Position numbers and translations under genes: made by a program. A stretch of DNA of 51,974 nt from Acidobacteriaceae bacterium. Lineage in GTDB: Bacteria; Acidobacteriota; Terriglobia; Terriglobales; Acidobacteriaceae. The stretch covers positions 1-51,974 of the forward strand of contig PMYL01000036.1 in assembly GCA_003170825.1 (NCBI GenBank), read 5' to 3'. The notes under the pieces were generated by a model that saw only the letters and a program-made list of their open reading frames with translations, did no database searches and was not told the origin of the DNA. Each line of letters starts with the position of its first letter. Positions within the stretch are counted from its first letter, which is position 1. Positions 42,216 through 51,326 of the stretch are shown in pieces.

Positions 42216-43421
42216 TTACTGTTGCAACACCACCTGGTCGCCTTCCTTCAACCCGCTGAGTATCTCAGTCACCGAGCCGTTGGAAAGTCCAACCTTCACT
42301 GGAACCTTGCGCTTGCCTTCCTTCTGCTTCTTGTCCGGAATCTCCACCGACGCATTCTTCTGGTTGTCGTAGATCACGGCATTTTCCGGCACGGTCAGCA
42401 CGCCCTTGTGCTCGTCCAGCAGGATCTCGGCGTTGGCCGTCATGTTGGCCTTCAACTCCCCGCCGGGGTTGTTGATGGAAACCCGCACCTCAAACGTGGT
42501 CACATTGTCCTTCTCCACGCCCAGCGGGGCGATCTTGGTCACCTTGCCGTTAAACGCGCGGTCGCGAAAGCTCTCCACCTTGATGCGCGCCGGCTGGGCC
42601 ATGTAGACGTGCGCAATATCGGCCTCGTCCACCTTGCCCTGCACATAAACCTCATTGATGTCGCCCTCGGTCATGATCAGCGTGGCCGTAGAGCCCAGCA
42701 CCAGAATCGAACTGACCGCGTCTCCGATCTCAACGTCTCTGGAAAGAATCACCCCGTCCATCGGCGCCACGATCGTCGTGTAGCTGAGCTGCTCCTCCAG
42801 TTGTTTCAGGCTGGCCTGGCTCTGCATCACCTGTGCCCGCGCTTGCTTCAGCTTGGCCGTGTCCACGCCGATCTGCGCGTGTGACGAATCCCGCCGGGTC
42901 AGCGCCGCCAGGTAGTCTTTGTTGGCGTCGTCCAGCACCTGCCGGCTCACGATGCCTTCCTTTTGCATCTCCAGATTACGGTCCAGCGTGGCCTTGTACA
43001 TGGGCAGGTCCGGCGCCGCCGCGTTCACCTTATCCTGCTCGATATTGGCCTGGTACGTGCCTACATTAGCCTCGGCCGACGCCAGTTGCGCCCGCTGCGC
43101 CTCCACCTGCGCCTGAATCTCCTGCTGGTCCAGTTGCGCTAGTTGCTGGCCCTTTTTCACCACGTTGTTGATGTCCACGTACAGCTTTTCCACGATTCCC
43201 GAGGCCTTGCTCTTCACTTCCACCTTAGTGATCGGCTGAATCTTTCCCGTGGCCACCACCGACCGCGCCACATCGCCGCGCGTCACTTTGGCCAGCTTGT
43301 TGGGGTCGATGGCCGTACCCTTCACCATCCGCGCCAGCGCAACCCCCGCCACCAGCACAAGCACCACCACCCCAATGCCCAGCCAAATCCAGAATCGTTT
43401 GCTCTTTCGCGATGCAGCCAC
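42216..43421 (-). CDS. RND/MacA-type periplasmic adaptor subunit
   Basis: 401 aa from a GTG start at 43421, with AGGAGGG upstream. One N-terminal helix (FWIWLGIGVVVLVLVAGVA). Lipoyl/barrel-sandwich hybrid halves (VVATGKIQPITKVEVKSKASG) flank a long coiled coil of about 110 residues (LASAEANVGTYQANIEQDK, LKQLEEQLSYT). Beta-barrel domain after 210, VYVQGKVDEADIAHV. Adaptor joining an inner-membrane pump (MacB or RND) to an outer-membrane channel. No pump or channel gene is adjacent, so the partner is elsewhere. Confidence 0.88.
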   Translation of the reverse strand: MAASRKSKRFWIWLGIGVVVLVLVAGVALARMVKGTAIDPNKLAKVTRGDVARSVVATGKIQPITKVEVKSKASGIVEKLYVDINNVVKKGQQLAQLDQQEIQAQVEAQRAQLASAEANVGTYQANIEQDKVNAAAPDLPMYKATLDRNLEMQKEGIVSRQVLDDANKDYLAALTRRDSSHAQIGVDTAKLKQARAQVMQSQASLKQLEEQLSYTTIVAPMDGVILSRDVEIGDAVSSILVLGSTATLIMTEGDINEVYVQGKVDEADIAHVYMAQPARIKVESFRDRAFNGKVTKIAPLGVEKDNVTTFEVRVSINNPGGELKANMTANAEILLDEHKGVLTVPENAVIYDNQKNASVEIPDKKQKEGKRKVPVKVGLSNGSVTEILSGLKEGDQVVLQQ

Positions 43422-43753
43422 CAGAACCCTCCTAAAGCGCGAGAAATGCCGCCGCTCTCCGCGGCCTGAAAAAATCGATGAAGCAGACCTATGTCAGACG
43501 GCGCCCACTCCCGGCCGTCAACCGCCTGCCCCTTCATACGCAACCTGCCGCCCCGTGGTTCCAGCCGCCGAAAGGAAGGCTGTGCTGAAGCGCGTTATAC
43601 CCTGCAGAGCGTGTTCCAGAGAATTCACTCTAAGCGCTTGACGTGTGTGCAGTATTGCCGCGATGCCAACCGCCCTGTTCGGAGCGTTGCATCCGCGGTC
43701 TTCCCCTCTCAATTCAAGATTCGTCAACCCCCAACCCGAAGGAGCATTCCCCC
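43422..43753. other. Intergenic region without identified feature
   Basis: Divergent region between the adaptor gene and the 702-aa gene. A TTGACG at 43638 occurs, but no good -10 at the right spacing. The AAGGAG before the 43754 start is the only clear signal. Confidence 0.4.
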
Positions 43754-45862
43754 ATGACCAAGCACGAAAAACCTCGCGCACAATTGGCGCCCGATAAGGC
43801 GCCCCTAACCGCGTCCCAGGCAACCGCCCTGGCCTCTCTCACCGGAATCGACGCATCGAAGTTCAAAGGTCTTTCCGTAGCCGAGATTTCCTCGGAATTC
43901 CGCTGGCAGATCGACCCCAACCTGCTGTTGTTTACCCAAGTCTGCGGCCAGGTCGTCAAGCAGGATCCGGCCACCGGCAATCTGGATCCGGTTCCCTACG
44001 CGACAGTCAAAGTTGAGGAAACGGTCTGCTCCCTCTTCGGGTTCTTCCCCGTAGGCAATCCCTGGACCTGGTTCTTCCCCTTCCACTGCACGACCGAGGT
44101 GGTTGCTACGGTAACGACCGATCCGTGCGGCAACTTCTGCGTCTGGGTGCCTCGTTTTATGGTCGAGTGGATTCTGCGCTTCCGCCTCGAGCGCATCTGC
44201 TATCTCGAACTCTTCAACAAGCCTACCGTCGGCAGCGTCATCGCGTATCTGCAAGGCCATCCGATCGGCCCTGACCCTGGGCCCGAGGCGCAGGCCTATG
44301 TAACGCTGAAGCCCGGCACCCCTCTCTACCAAAAGGCTGAGCAGTTGCTCGGTACACAGGTTGTCCGACAACTGGCCGCCACCGCGCCCGGCAAGACCTT
44401 TGGCAGCTCCAATATCGGCCAGCAGGCGCTTCTGGCTCGCCCAGCCTTCCCCACCGCTCTGGCCCCTGCATTGCCCAAGGAGTTCAGAAAGCCCGTCAAT
44501 AACGCCAACCGGGAACAACACCATGCCGCCGTCCGGAGCACTCTGGCCAACAACCTGGGCCTGGAGGTGAATCAGCTTGAGGGCCTCAACCTGGCCCACT
44601 ACTACGGGCCTTTCCTGCGCTGCTACGACATCCTCGTGCCTGAGTGGGTACCCATCTTCGAGGTGCCGGATATCTCCTTCACCGCTACGCAGGTCGTAAA
44701 CGGCCCCGGAACCCCCCCGGTGGTTATCTACTCAAGCGGACTGTTCGACGTGCCGTGGGGCACTGGCATTCCCTCCAACGTCACCCTGCTCGCCTCGCCC
44801 GTCGCCATCTCCACCACCAACTGCAATACCCCGAACGTGCCCTGCGGCGATGTGCCTTCGCTCGAATATGCCGGCCTGATGCCCCTGGTCAATCCGCCTG
44901 CACCGGCCGCGCCGTACATCAATGCCACGACGGGCTTTGCAACCCGCCCCAACCCGCCCCATCCTGGCGGTACCCTGGCCGAGGCCGGTGTGCCACCCTC
45001 CACCGCGCCGTATTGCGACACTCTCCAGATATACGGATGCACGATGGTGGATAGCGCCGCCTACTATCGCTTGCGCTACACCTACACGGCTCCGGGAAGC
45101 ATCACTCCTTCTGCTCTCACGCCGTTCACCGGACTCACCTGGCCGCTCTATCTCGAGGTCGGAGGAAACCTCCAGGAACAGTGGCCCGTCTCCGATGCCA
45201 GTGGATGGTACCCCGTCATCAACCCAGCCGACGGCTGGTTCCCCAACTCCATGGTCCTCGAATGGGACACAGTAAACTCAGCAATCAATGCCAATGGCCT
45301 TTACACCATCCAACTGGAGGTTGCCGACGGCAGCAAGAGCCTGCTGGCTACCTCGACGCCGGTGGGGTTTGTCATCGATAACTCCGTCCCGGCGGTCACC
45401 TACAGCGCCATCTGGAGCTTCAACTCGGACCTTAGCGGTGCCCAACCGGTGCCCATCAACGACTGCGTGGTCATCGACCGTGGAGTTACGCCGCAGGACG
45501 TCTACATCCAGGTCACTTACTCCGTCACCGCCAATCACCTCCGGTCTGTCCAGTTGCGTGTCGGCGGCTGTGACGGCGGAGCCACGCCTTACCCCACTCC
45601 TGCAACTCCGGCAGAGGCTGTCGCTCAGTTGGCCACCGAGCAGCATTGGTACGAGGATGCCGGCGACAATACCTTCCCCAATGTCGCCACCTACATCATC
45701 TCCCACTCGCAGCTGCAAGGGGTTTACAGCTTCGACGTCTGGGCCATCAGCCGCGCATTCAACCCCGCGGGCAGCGACGCGGGGCCGTTGGACGATTGGA
45801 ATTACAGCCCAATCTACAAGTGGACAGACCCGTCCTTTGCAATTGCGGTTGTGAACGCCTGA
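43754..45862 (+). CDS. Large hypothetical protein with carboxypeptidase-regulatory-like and Ig-like beta segments
   Basis: 702 aa from ATG 43754 (AAGGAG upstream). No signal peptide. Residues about 60-160 have a regulatory-type beta pattern: VCGQVVKQDPATG, ATVKVEETVCSLFGFFP, VTTDPCGNFCVWVPRF, WILRFRLERICYLELF. The rest is beta-rich: repeated Trp/Tyr segments, a Pro-rich stretch with several Cys, and a last domain with VYIQVTYSVTANHLRSVQLRVGGCDG. I recall the CGNFCVWVPR pattern in similar unannotated proteins, but no function is known. First of three closely spaced genes; see the two following entries. Confidence 0.75.
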   Translation: MTKHEKPRAQLAPDKAPLTASQATALASLTGIDASKFKGLSVAEISSEFRWQIDPNLLLFTQVCGQVVKQDPATGNLDPVPYATVKVEETVCSLFGFFPVGNPWTWFFPFHCTTEVVATVTTDPCGNFCVWVPRFMVEWILRFRLERICYLELFNKPTVGSVIAYLQGHPIGPDPGPEAQAYVTLKPGTPLYQKAEQLLGTQVVRQLAATAPGKTFGSSNIGQQALLARPAFPTALAPALPKEFRKPVNNANREQHHAAVRSTLANNLGLEVNQLEGLNLAHYYGPFLRCYDILVPEWVPIFEVPDISFTATQVVNGPGTPPVVIYSSGLFDVPWGTGIPSNVTLLASPVAISTTNCNTPNVPCGDVPSLEYAGLMPLVNPPAPAAPYINATTGFATRPNPPHPGGTLAEAGVPPSTAPYCDTLQIYGCTMVDSAAYYRLRYTYTAPGSITPSALTPFTGLTWPLYLEVGGNLQEQWPVSDASGWYPVINPADGWFPNSMVLEWDTVNSAINANGLYTIQLEVADGSKSLLATSTPVGFVIDNSVPAVTYSAIWSFNSDLSGAQPVPINDCVVIDRGVTPQDVYIQVTYSVTANHLRSVQLRVGGCDGGATPYPTPATPAEAVAQLATEQHWYEDAGDNTFPNVATYIISHSQLQGVYSFDVWAISRAFNPAGSDAGPLDDWNYSPIYKWTDPSFAIAVVNA

Positions 45863-45942
45863 TTGCCCCTAACTGCTAACTCGAAGCGGTCCATGGCGAA
45901 CCTGCCGCGGGCCGCTTCCACATCCCCATGAGGAATCTGTCG

Positions 45943-46263
45943 ATGGACCTGGAACGATGGTTCCGTCTTATCCTGGCCGTGCTGGCAACCTGGCGCCTGA
46001 CTCATCTGCTGGCCATGGAGGACGGACCTGGAGACGCAATCGTAATCCTCCGGAAATGGCTCGGAGACGGCTTCTTCGGCAAACTCATGGACTGCTTCTA
46101 TTGCCTGAGTCTGTGGATTGCCGCTCCGGTCGCCTGCCTGCTCATGAAGAAATGGAGCGAATGGCCGCTCGTCTGGCTCGCGCTTTCAGGAGCCGCATGT
46201 CTGCTGGAGAGACTGGGCAATCCTTCACTTACCACTCAACAAACCCCGCCGGGAGAGCAATGA
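45943..46263 (+). CDS. DUF1360-like membrane protein
   Basis: 106 aa from ATG 45943 (GAGGAA 7 nt upstream); the ATG at 45928 also opens the frame. Three hydrophobic segments: FRLILAVLATWRLTHLLAM, MDCFYCLSLWIAAPVACLLM and EWPLVWLALSGAACLL. The DUF1360 hallmark RLTHLLAMEDGPGDAIV with FYCLSLW is clear. The FYC-LSLW Cys may be reactive or metal-linked. One base separates its stop from the next start, so translation is coupled. Confidence 0.85.
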   Translation: MDLERWFRLILAVLATWRLTHLLAMEDGPGDAIVILRKWLGDGFFGKLMDCFYCLSLWIAAPVACLLMKKWSEWPLVWLALSGAACLLERLGNPSLTTQQTPPGEQ

Positions 46264-46264
46264 T

Positions 46265-46516
46265 ATGAGCTGCTGCGGCAAGAAGCGCGAAGAGATCCGG
46301 CAACGGCGGACAATCTCCGTCCCGCCCGCTCCACCACCACCCGCACCTGCTCAGCCGCGCGCGCCCGTCGTCTTCAAGGGCGCCGGATCGTACCTCGTAA
46401 CAGGCGAACATTCCCGCGATGTGTACCACTTTTCTCAGGAGCAGCCCGAGCAGTGGATCGACCCGGAGGATGTCCAGGGTCTGCTCAGTACAGGCTTTTT
46501 TCAGGCCAGGAGCTAA
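46265..46516 (+). CDS. Small CC-motif protein, third gene of the cassette
   Basis: 83 aa. Starts MSCCGKKREEIRQRR, then a Pro-rich linker, and a C-terminal part GSYLVTGEHSRDVYHFS..WIDPEDVQGLLSTGFF. This compact C-terminal pattern is one I recall in small unannotated proteins. Adjacent Cys at positions 3-4 could coordinate a metal or form a disulfide. One bp after the DUF1360 gene. Function unknown. Confidence 0.75.
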   Translation: MSCCGKKREEIRQRRTISVPPAPPPPAPAQPRAPVVFKGAGSYLVTGEHSRDVYHFSQEQPEQWIDPEDVQGLLSTGFFQARS

Positions 46517-46664
46517 GAGCGGGCTTCTCCGTGCCGGGCGCCCAGGTTCGGCGCAAAGCCAGGACCTCCACGGACAGGTCTTCGTCCATGAGGTGGTTCA
46601 TCGCGCCTGACCAGGGAAAGCACGAATCCCGGCAACCCCACCGGATGCTATCCTCCAGAGCGAG

Positions 46665-48074
46665 ATGCAAGGTCTTTCGCTGCTCGAATTTGTCGCCGTG
46701 GCCATGCTCATCCTGGCCAACGCCTTCTTTGTGGCAGCCGAGTTCGCCCTGGTCTCTATCCGCGACACCCGCATCGAGCAGATGCTGGCCGCCGGCGTTC
46801 CCGGAGCCCGCGCCGTCCGCCGCCTGCAGCAGGACCTGGACGACTTCCTGCCCGCCGTGCAACTCGGCGTCACCCTCTGCTCCCTGGCCCTGGGCTGGAT
46901 CGGCGAACCCCTCGCCGCCGGTGTTCTCATGGGCTGGCTCGGCGCTCTGAACGTCAATCAGGCATGGACCGGCATCTACGCCCACATCATCGCCGTCACC
47001 CTCGGCTTCGCCATCATCACTTACTTCCACGTGGTCGTCGGCGAGCTGGTGCCCAAGTCCCTCGCACTGCGCCGGGCCGAGGCTCTCGCCGTAGCCGTCG
47101 CCCCGCCCATGCTCTTCTTCATGGCCCTGGTCCGTCCCGCCGTCCGCTTCCTCAAGAGCTCGGCCGCCGTCATCCTCCGCGGCTTCGACATCCCCATGAC
47201 CGAGCGCGCCCAGGTCCATTCGCCCGAGGAGCTCAAGCTCATCGCCACCTCCGCCCGCCGCATGGGCCTACTGCCCAAATTCCAGGAGACGCTCATTCAC
47301 CGCGCCCTGGAGCTGGATGAAGTCTCCATCCGCGAGATCATGACCCCGCGCCAGAAAATCTTCTCCCTGCCCTCCAACATGCTGGTTGAAGAAGCCAGCG
47401 CCAAAGTCATTGACCGCAAGCACTCCCGCGTTCCCGTCTACGACGAAACCCGCGGCCCCGAGCACATCGTTGGCGTCGTCTACTCCAAGGACCTCGCCCG
47501 CCTTATGTACTTCCGCACCGCCGCTGAACGACTCCCATCCCAGCGCCTTCAATCGCTGCAAAGCCCGCCCGACCGGCCAGGTCCGCCTTTCGTCGAACTC
47601 AAACTCTCGCAGGTCATGCGAGACGTCCTCGTGGTCCCTGAAACCAAGTCCGTCCTTGACCTCATCCGCGACTTCCAGCAGCGCCGCCGCCACCTGGCCA
47701 TCGTGGTGGATGAATACGGCTCCACCGTCGGCCTGGTCACGGCCGAAGACGCCATCGAGCAGCTTACTGGAGAATTGGAAGACGAGTTCGACTCGCCCGT
47801 CCTCCCCGTCCTCACCACCGCCTCGGGAGCGCTGCTGATGGACGGCGGCGTCAACCTCCGCGACCTGGAAACCCAGATGCAATGGCGCCTGCCCCGCGAA
47901 GGCGGCGTGGAAACCCTGGCCGGCTTCCTGCTGATGCGGTTGGGGCATATCCCGGAGGTCGGCGAGTTTGTGATTCACGAAGGGCGCCGGCTGACGGTGG
48001 TTGAGATGGAGGGGCGGCGGATCGCCAAGATACGCGTTGAGCCGGTGGAGGAAGAGCCGCCGGTTGCAGACTGA
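46665..48074 (+). CDS. HlyC/CorC family transporter (DUF21 plus CBS plus transporter-associated domain)
   Basis: 469 aa. DUF21 membrane domain: residues 1-200 with helices (AVAMLILANAFFVAAEFALVS, LGVTLCSLALGWIGEPL, GFAIITYFHVVVGELVPKS). CBS pair about 218-345 (REIMTPRQKIFSLP, VMRDVLVVPETKSVLDLI). The C-terminal CorC/HlyC domain starts about 380 (LMDGGVNLRDLETQM). Family members act in Mg2+/Co2+ homeostasis; hemolysin function in this group is doubtful. No operon partner is obvious. Confidence 0.92.
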   Translation: MQGLSLLEFVAVAMLILANAFFVAAEFALVSIRDTRIEQMLAAGVPGARAVRRLQQDLDDFLPAVQLGVTLCSLALGWIGEPLAAGVLMGWLGALNVNQAWTGIYAHIIAVTLGFAIITYFHVVVGELVPKSLALRRAEALAVAVAPPMLFFMALVRPAVRFLKSSAAVILRGFDIPMTERAQVHSPEELKLIATSARRMGLLPKFQETLIHRALELDEVSIREIMTPRQKIFSLPSNMLVEEASAKVIDRKHSRVPVYDETRGPEHIVGVVYSKDLARLMYFRTAAERLPSQRLQSLQSPPDRPGPPFVELKLSQVMRDVLVVPETKSVLDLIRDFQQRRRHLAIVVDEYGSTVGLVTAEDAIEQLTGELEDEFDSPVLPVLTTASGALLMDGGVNLRDLETQMQWRLPREGGVETLAGFLLMRLGHIPEVGEFVIHEGRRLTVVEMEGRRIAKIRVEPVEEEPPVAD

Positions 48075-48334
48075 ATTCCGAGACGCAGCGGGGCGCCGGG
48101 CGCCCCATACATCTACCCGCGGCCCAAATCGCCGGAATCTCCACGAAACCCGCTAACTCGCTAACCTCGCTTGAGCGGGGCTAACCTGTGGCATTTGGAG
48201 TAGCGAGGGCCCGCATCGTGCCGATAGAAAGAATAGCGGTCTGCGGGCCTGTGCGCGACCCGGCAAAATTCCAATGGGCGCTGACCCGTTGGCCGCCCGC
48301 GCAGTACACTGTCCACTGAGCCGGAGGAAGGCAA

Positions 48335-49222
48335 ATGGCAGACAAGAGCAAGCGGAAGCATCAGCACGTGGACGGTAAGGGAAAACAATCGGGCGGCAAG
48401 GATCATGCCGGGGCGCTGTTGCCGCCAGTCAACGCCGGCGCATTGCATCTGGGCAAGGACTGCAACTACGACCGCGAGCTGCGCCGCCTACAGGTTGAGC
48501 TGGTCAAGCTCCAGGAATGGATTCGCCACGAAAACATGCGGGTCATCGTGCTCTTTGAAGGCCGGGACGCGGCCGGCAAGGGCGGCGCTATCAAGCGCAT
48601 TACCGAATCGCTCAACCCCCGCGTCTGCCGGGTGGTGGCCCTCGGCACGCCCACCGAGCGCGAAAAAACACAGTGGTACTTCCAGCGCTACGTCGCGCAT
48701 CTGCCCGCGGCCGGCGAAATGGTGCTCTTCGACCGCAGTTGGTACAACCGCGCCGGCGTGGAGCACGTGATGGGCTTCTGCACCGAGCAGCAGTATCAGG
48801 AGTTCATGCAGAGCTGCCCGGAGTTCGAGCGCATGTTGATCCGCTCCGGCATCGTCCTGCTCAAGTATTGGTTCTCGGTCAGCGACGCCGAGCAGGAGCG
48901 CCGCTTTCAGGACCGGATGAACAAGCCCACCAAGCGCTGGAAACTAAGCCCCATGGACCTCCAGTCCCGCAAGCATTGGGCCGATTACTCCCGCGCCAAG
49001 GACGAGATGTTCGCCGTCACCGACCTCAAGCAGACCCCCTGGCACGTGGTCAACGCCGAAGACAAGAAGGCCGCCCGGCTCAACGTCATCCGCCACCTGC
49101 TCTCCATGATCCCCTACCGCGACCTGACCCCCGAGCCGCTCACACTGCCAAAGCTCGAAAAGTCCAAGTACGTCCGTCCTCCCATGAGCGAGCAGAACTT
49201 CATTCCGGAGGTGTATCGCTGA
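48335..49222 (+). CDS. ppk2: Polyphosphate kinase 2 family protein
   Basis: 295 aa, class I single-domain length. Walker A GRDAAGKGGAI, Walker B LFDRSWYNRAGVE, and WKLSPMDLQSRKHW with basic lid. PPK2 transfers phosphate between polyphosphate and GDP/ADP. An N-terminal basic tail (KSKRKHQHVDGKGKQSGG) is a variable extension. GGAGGAA lies upstream of the start. It has no visible operon partner. Confidence 0.93.
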   Translation: MADKSKRKHQHVDGKGKQSGGKDHAGALLPPVNAGALHLGKDCNYDRELRRLQVELVKLQEWIRHENMRVIVLFEGRDAAGKGGAIKRITESLNPRVCRVVALGTPTEREKTQWYFQRYVAHLPAAGEMVLFDRSWYNRAGVEHVMGFCTEQQYQEFMQSCPEFERMLIRSGIVLLKYWFSVSDAEQERRFQDRMNKPTKRWKLSPMDLQSRKHWADYSRAKDEMFAVTDLKQTPWHVVNAEDKKAARLNVIRHLLSMIPYRDLTPEPLTLPKLEKSKYVRPPMSEQNFIPEVYR

Positions 49223-49543
49223 GGAAATCTCCGATCAATTCCGAAGGCCGCGCCATCATTCTCTGGGGGGCTAGACAGGCTGCGGAAAAAGGGGGGAAAG
49301 GCAGACGAATATTCCAAGATACATCCCGCAGGGGCTGAAGCCCGCATTGATTTTATGGCACTTACGGCACGACTAAAGTCGTGCCCTGACACTTCTTGCA
49401 GCTCCGAATGCCTTTTTTCGCAGCCTATAAAGCCCCGAATTTCATTTGGCCAGGTAGCGGTGCGGCACCCCGACCGTAAAGGGTGCCCCGGCACCCGGCC
49501 GCGCCGTTTCAAAGCAATCTGATTTATGGTGGTAGGCGAGCCC
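49223..49543. repeat. Family B repeat and flanking DNA
   Basis: Hairpin GGCACGACT/AGTCGTGCC (with A for G in the loop) at 49366-49385, preceded by GGGGCTGAAGCCC near 49331. Near 49467-49490 is a GCACCCCGACC/GGGTGCC palindrome. No gene supported. Confidence 0.7.
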
Positions 49544-50479
49544 ATGAAGCAGACCCTCACCCGCCTCGTCCTCACCATTCCGGTTGTCTGGCTGGTGGTT
49601 TCTCTGGTCTTTCTGCTCATTCACCTGGTCCCCGGCGACCCCATCCTGCAGATGCTGGGCGAGGGCGCAACTCCAACAGATATGAGCGCGTTGCGCAACC
49701 AGTACGGCCTCGACCAGCCGCTCTGGGCACAGTATCTGCACTACTGGAACGGCGTCCTCCACGGCGACCTGGGCAGCTCCATCCGCCTGCACTCGACCGT
49801 TGCCAACCTGATCGCCGCCCGCTACCCCTATACGCTGGCGCTCACATTGACAGCATTGGGGTTAGGCCTCACCCTTGCCCTCCCCGCAGGCATTCTGGCC
49901 GCCGTGCGCCGGGGGCGCTGGCTCGATCAACTGCTTTCTGTCGTGAGCCTCTTCGGGCTTTCGGTTCCCGGCCTCGTCCTCGGTCCTATCCTGATCGTGG
50001 TCTTCTCCATCAGCCTCGGCTGGCTGCCGGTCTCCGGCGCAAATGCTGGCGGAGGCCGCTCGATCGATTGGCGTTACCTTGTCCTGCCTTCGATCGCCAT
50101 GGGCGCTTCTTTGGCCGCCATCCTCACCCGCATGGTCCGCACCGCCATGCTTGAGGAACTGGGCCAGGACTACATCCGCACCGCCCGCGCCAAAGGACTG
50201 AGCGAGTTTGCGGTGGTCTGCCGCCACGCCCTGCCCAATGCGCTGGTACCCATCATTACCGTAGTGGGTTTGCAGTTCGGCGCGCTGCTGGCCGGGGCCA
50301 TCGTTACTGAAACCATCTTCAGTTGGCCGGGGCTGGGCCGCCTGACGGTCAGCGCGATCTCCAATCGCGATTATGCTCTGGTGCAGGGCTGCCTGCTGTC
50401 GATTGGGTTGACCTATGTGCTGGTGAACCTGCTGACGGATGTGGTGTATCGGTGGGTGAATCCACGGATGCGGGGATGA
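49544..50479 (+). CDS. Dipeptide/oligopeptide ABC transporter permease, DppB type, solitary
   Basis: 311 aa from the ATG at 49544; the ATG at 49526 is in frame with six residues more, and neither has a strong ribosome site. Six membrane helices, N-terminal GDPILQMLGEG/QYGLDQPL segment, LHGDLGSSIRLHSTV, and the permease EAA-like loop LGQDYIRTARAKGLSE. Usually with dppC/D/F and a binding protein. Here no such gene follows; 50480-50697 has only short frames. Either the operon is broken or the partner genes are elsewhere. Confidence 0.87.
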   Translation: MKQTLTRLVLTIPVVWLVVSLVFLLIHLVPGDPILQMLGEGATPTDMSALRNQYGLDQPLWAQYLHYWNGVLHGDLGSSIRLHSTVANLIAARYPYTLALTLTALGLGLTLALPAGILAAVRRGRWLDQLLSVVSLFGLSVPGLVLGPILIVVFSISLGWLPVSGANAGGGRSIDWRYLVLPSIAMGASLAAILTRMVRTAMLEELGQDYIRTARAKGLSEFAVVCRHALPNALVPIITVVGLQFGALLAGAIVTETIFSWPGLGRLTVSAISNRDYALVQGCLLSIGLTYVLVNLLTDVVYRWVNPRMRG

Positions 50480-50497
50480 TCCGGGGGGCTGGCAGGC

Positions 50498-51319
50498 GTA
50501 ACTTCCGGATTGGCGACGATCCACTCGGGAAGACAATATTCCGGGAGCCGGACTCTTCGGGCAGATGAACGGAGCGGCATCCAGAGGCCCAACTTCCGAG
50601 TAGCGCGTGATTCGGAAGCACTGACCTCGGACCATGTTTTCGACCTGCGTCGTTATGAGCCAGTCGGGACCCCGGCCAGAGAATATTCTTCACCGTATTA
50701 GGCTCCCTTTTTCTCCCCTTGGAAGAACCAAGGGACGCCGTATTTATCGGCAAGATGTCCATAGGTTCCAAACGGCAAATCCTGCAAATCGTCAAGTAGG
50801 TCACTGTCTGCTCCCGCCGCGAGGCGGTCAAAGATTGCTCTCAACTCTTTGTACTGCCCGCCGTTAAGATACATGCCGACTGTATTGCCCTGTTTCGGTG
50901 TTCGCTTGGCGTGCATCCAATCCGTAGCCGAAAACTCTATGACGCCGCTTTTCAGGTGGGCATGGGCCACCTTGTGATGCAGCTCGGGCGGCATCTGGCT
51001 CTTCATGGGCGTGTCACCCATTTTCGTGATCGTCAAGTCGCCGCCCAAACAAGATTGGTAAAACGCCATGGCTTCGGCACAATTGCCGTCAAATAATAGG
51101 AAGGGTGTGAGATGCATCATGTTCGCTCCTTTCTGGTTTAGCTCCTAAAGGTTGCGCGTCTGCGATTTGTCAGAGTATATCGCACATGGTACGCTCCGGC
51201 AGATCGCGAAGCATCGTCGGCAATCCGGGAACGTGGTCCCGGAGAACGGCGCGATCAGAATGCGTCCCGCCACTCGACCCGGATTTCAGCTGGTGAATGA
51301 CCGTCAATCCGGAAGTTAC
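50498..51319. repeat. 15-bp inverted repeats flanking the VOC gene
   Basis: GTAACTTCCGGATTG at 50498-50512 and CAATCCGGAAGTTAC at 51305-51319 are exact reverse complements, 822 bp apart outer to outer. The segment between holds the VOC gene plus about 180 bp of leading DNA and 185 bp of trailing DNA. No transposase is inside. Confidence 0.6.
50698..51120 (-). CDS. VOC family protein, PhnB-like
   Basis: 140 aa from ATG 51120 (AAAGGAG upstream; a second ATG follows at once). Order beta-alpha-beta-beta-beta repeated, with FYQSCLGGDLTITKMGD, HKVAHAHLKSGVIEFSATD and FGTYGHLADKYGVPWFF, as in PhnB and 3-demethylubiquinone methyltransferase-like VOC proteins. Metal ligands are weakly marked, so enzymatic activity is uncertain. 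Orphan location between inverted repeats. Confidence 0.85.
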   Translation of the reverse strand: MMHLTPFLLFDGNCAEAMAFYQSCLGGDLTITKMGDTPMKSQMPPELHHKVAHAHLKSGVIEFSATDWMHAKRTPKQGNTVGMYLNGGQYKELRAIFDRLAAGADSDLLDDLQDLPFGTYGHLADKYGVPWFFQGEKKGA

Positions 51320-51326
51320 CCCCTGC

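Noticed and set aside
48090..48106. GGGGCGCC/GGCGCCCC palindrome after the CorC gene as terminator
   Set aside because: One-base loop and no T tract; more likely a short member of the repeat family.
50480..50697. Possible dppC remnant after the permease
   Set aside because: Short frames such as NFRIGDDPLGKTIF do not match a DppC pattern over any useful length.
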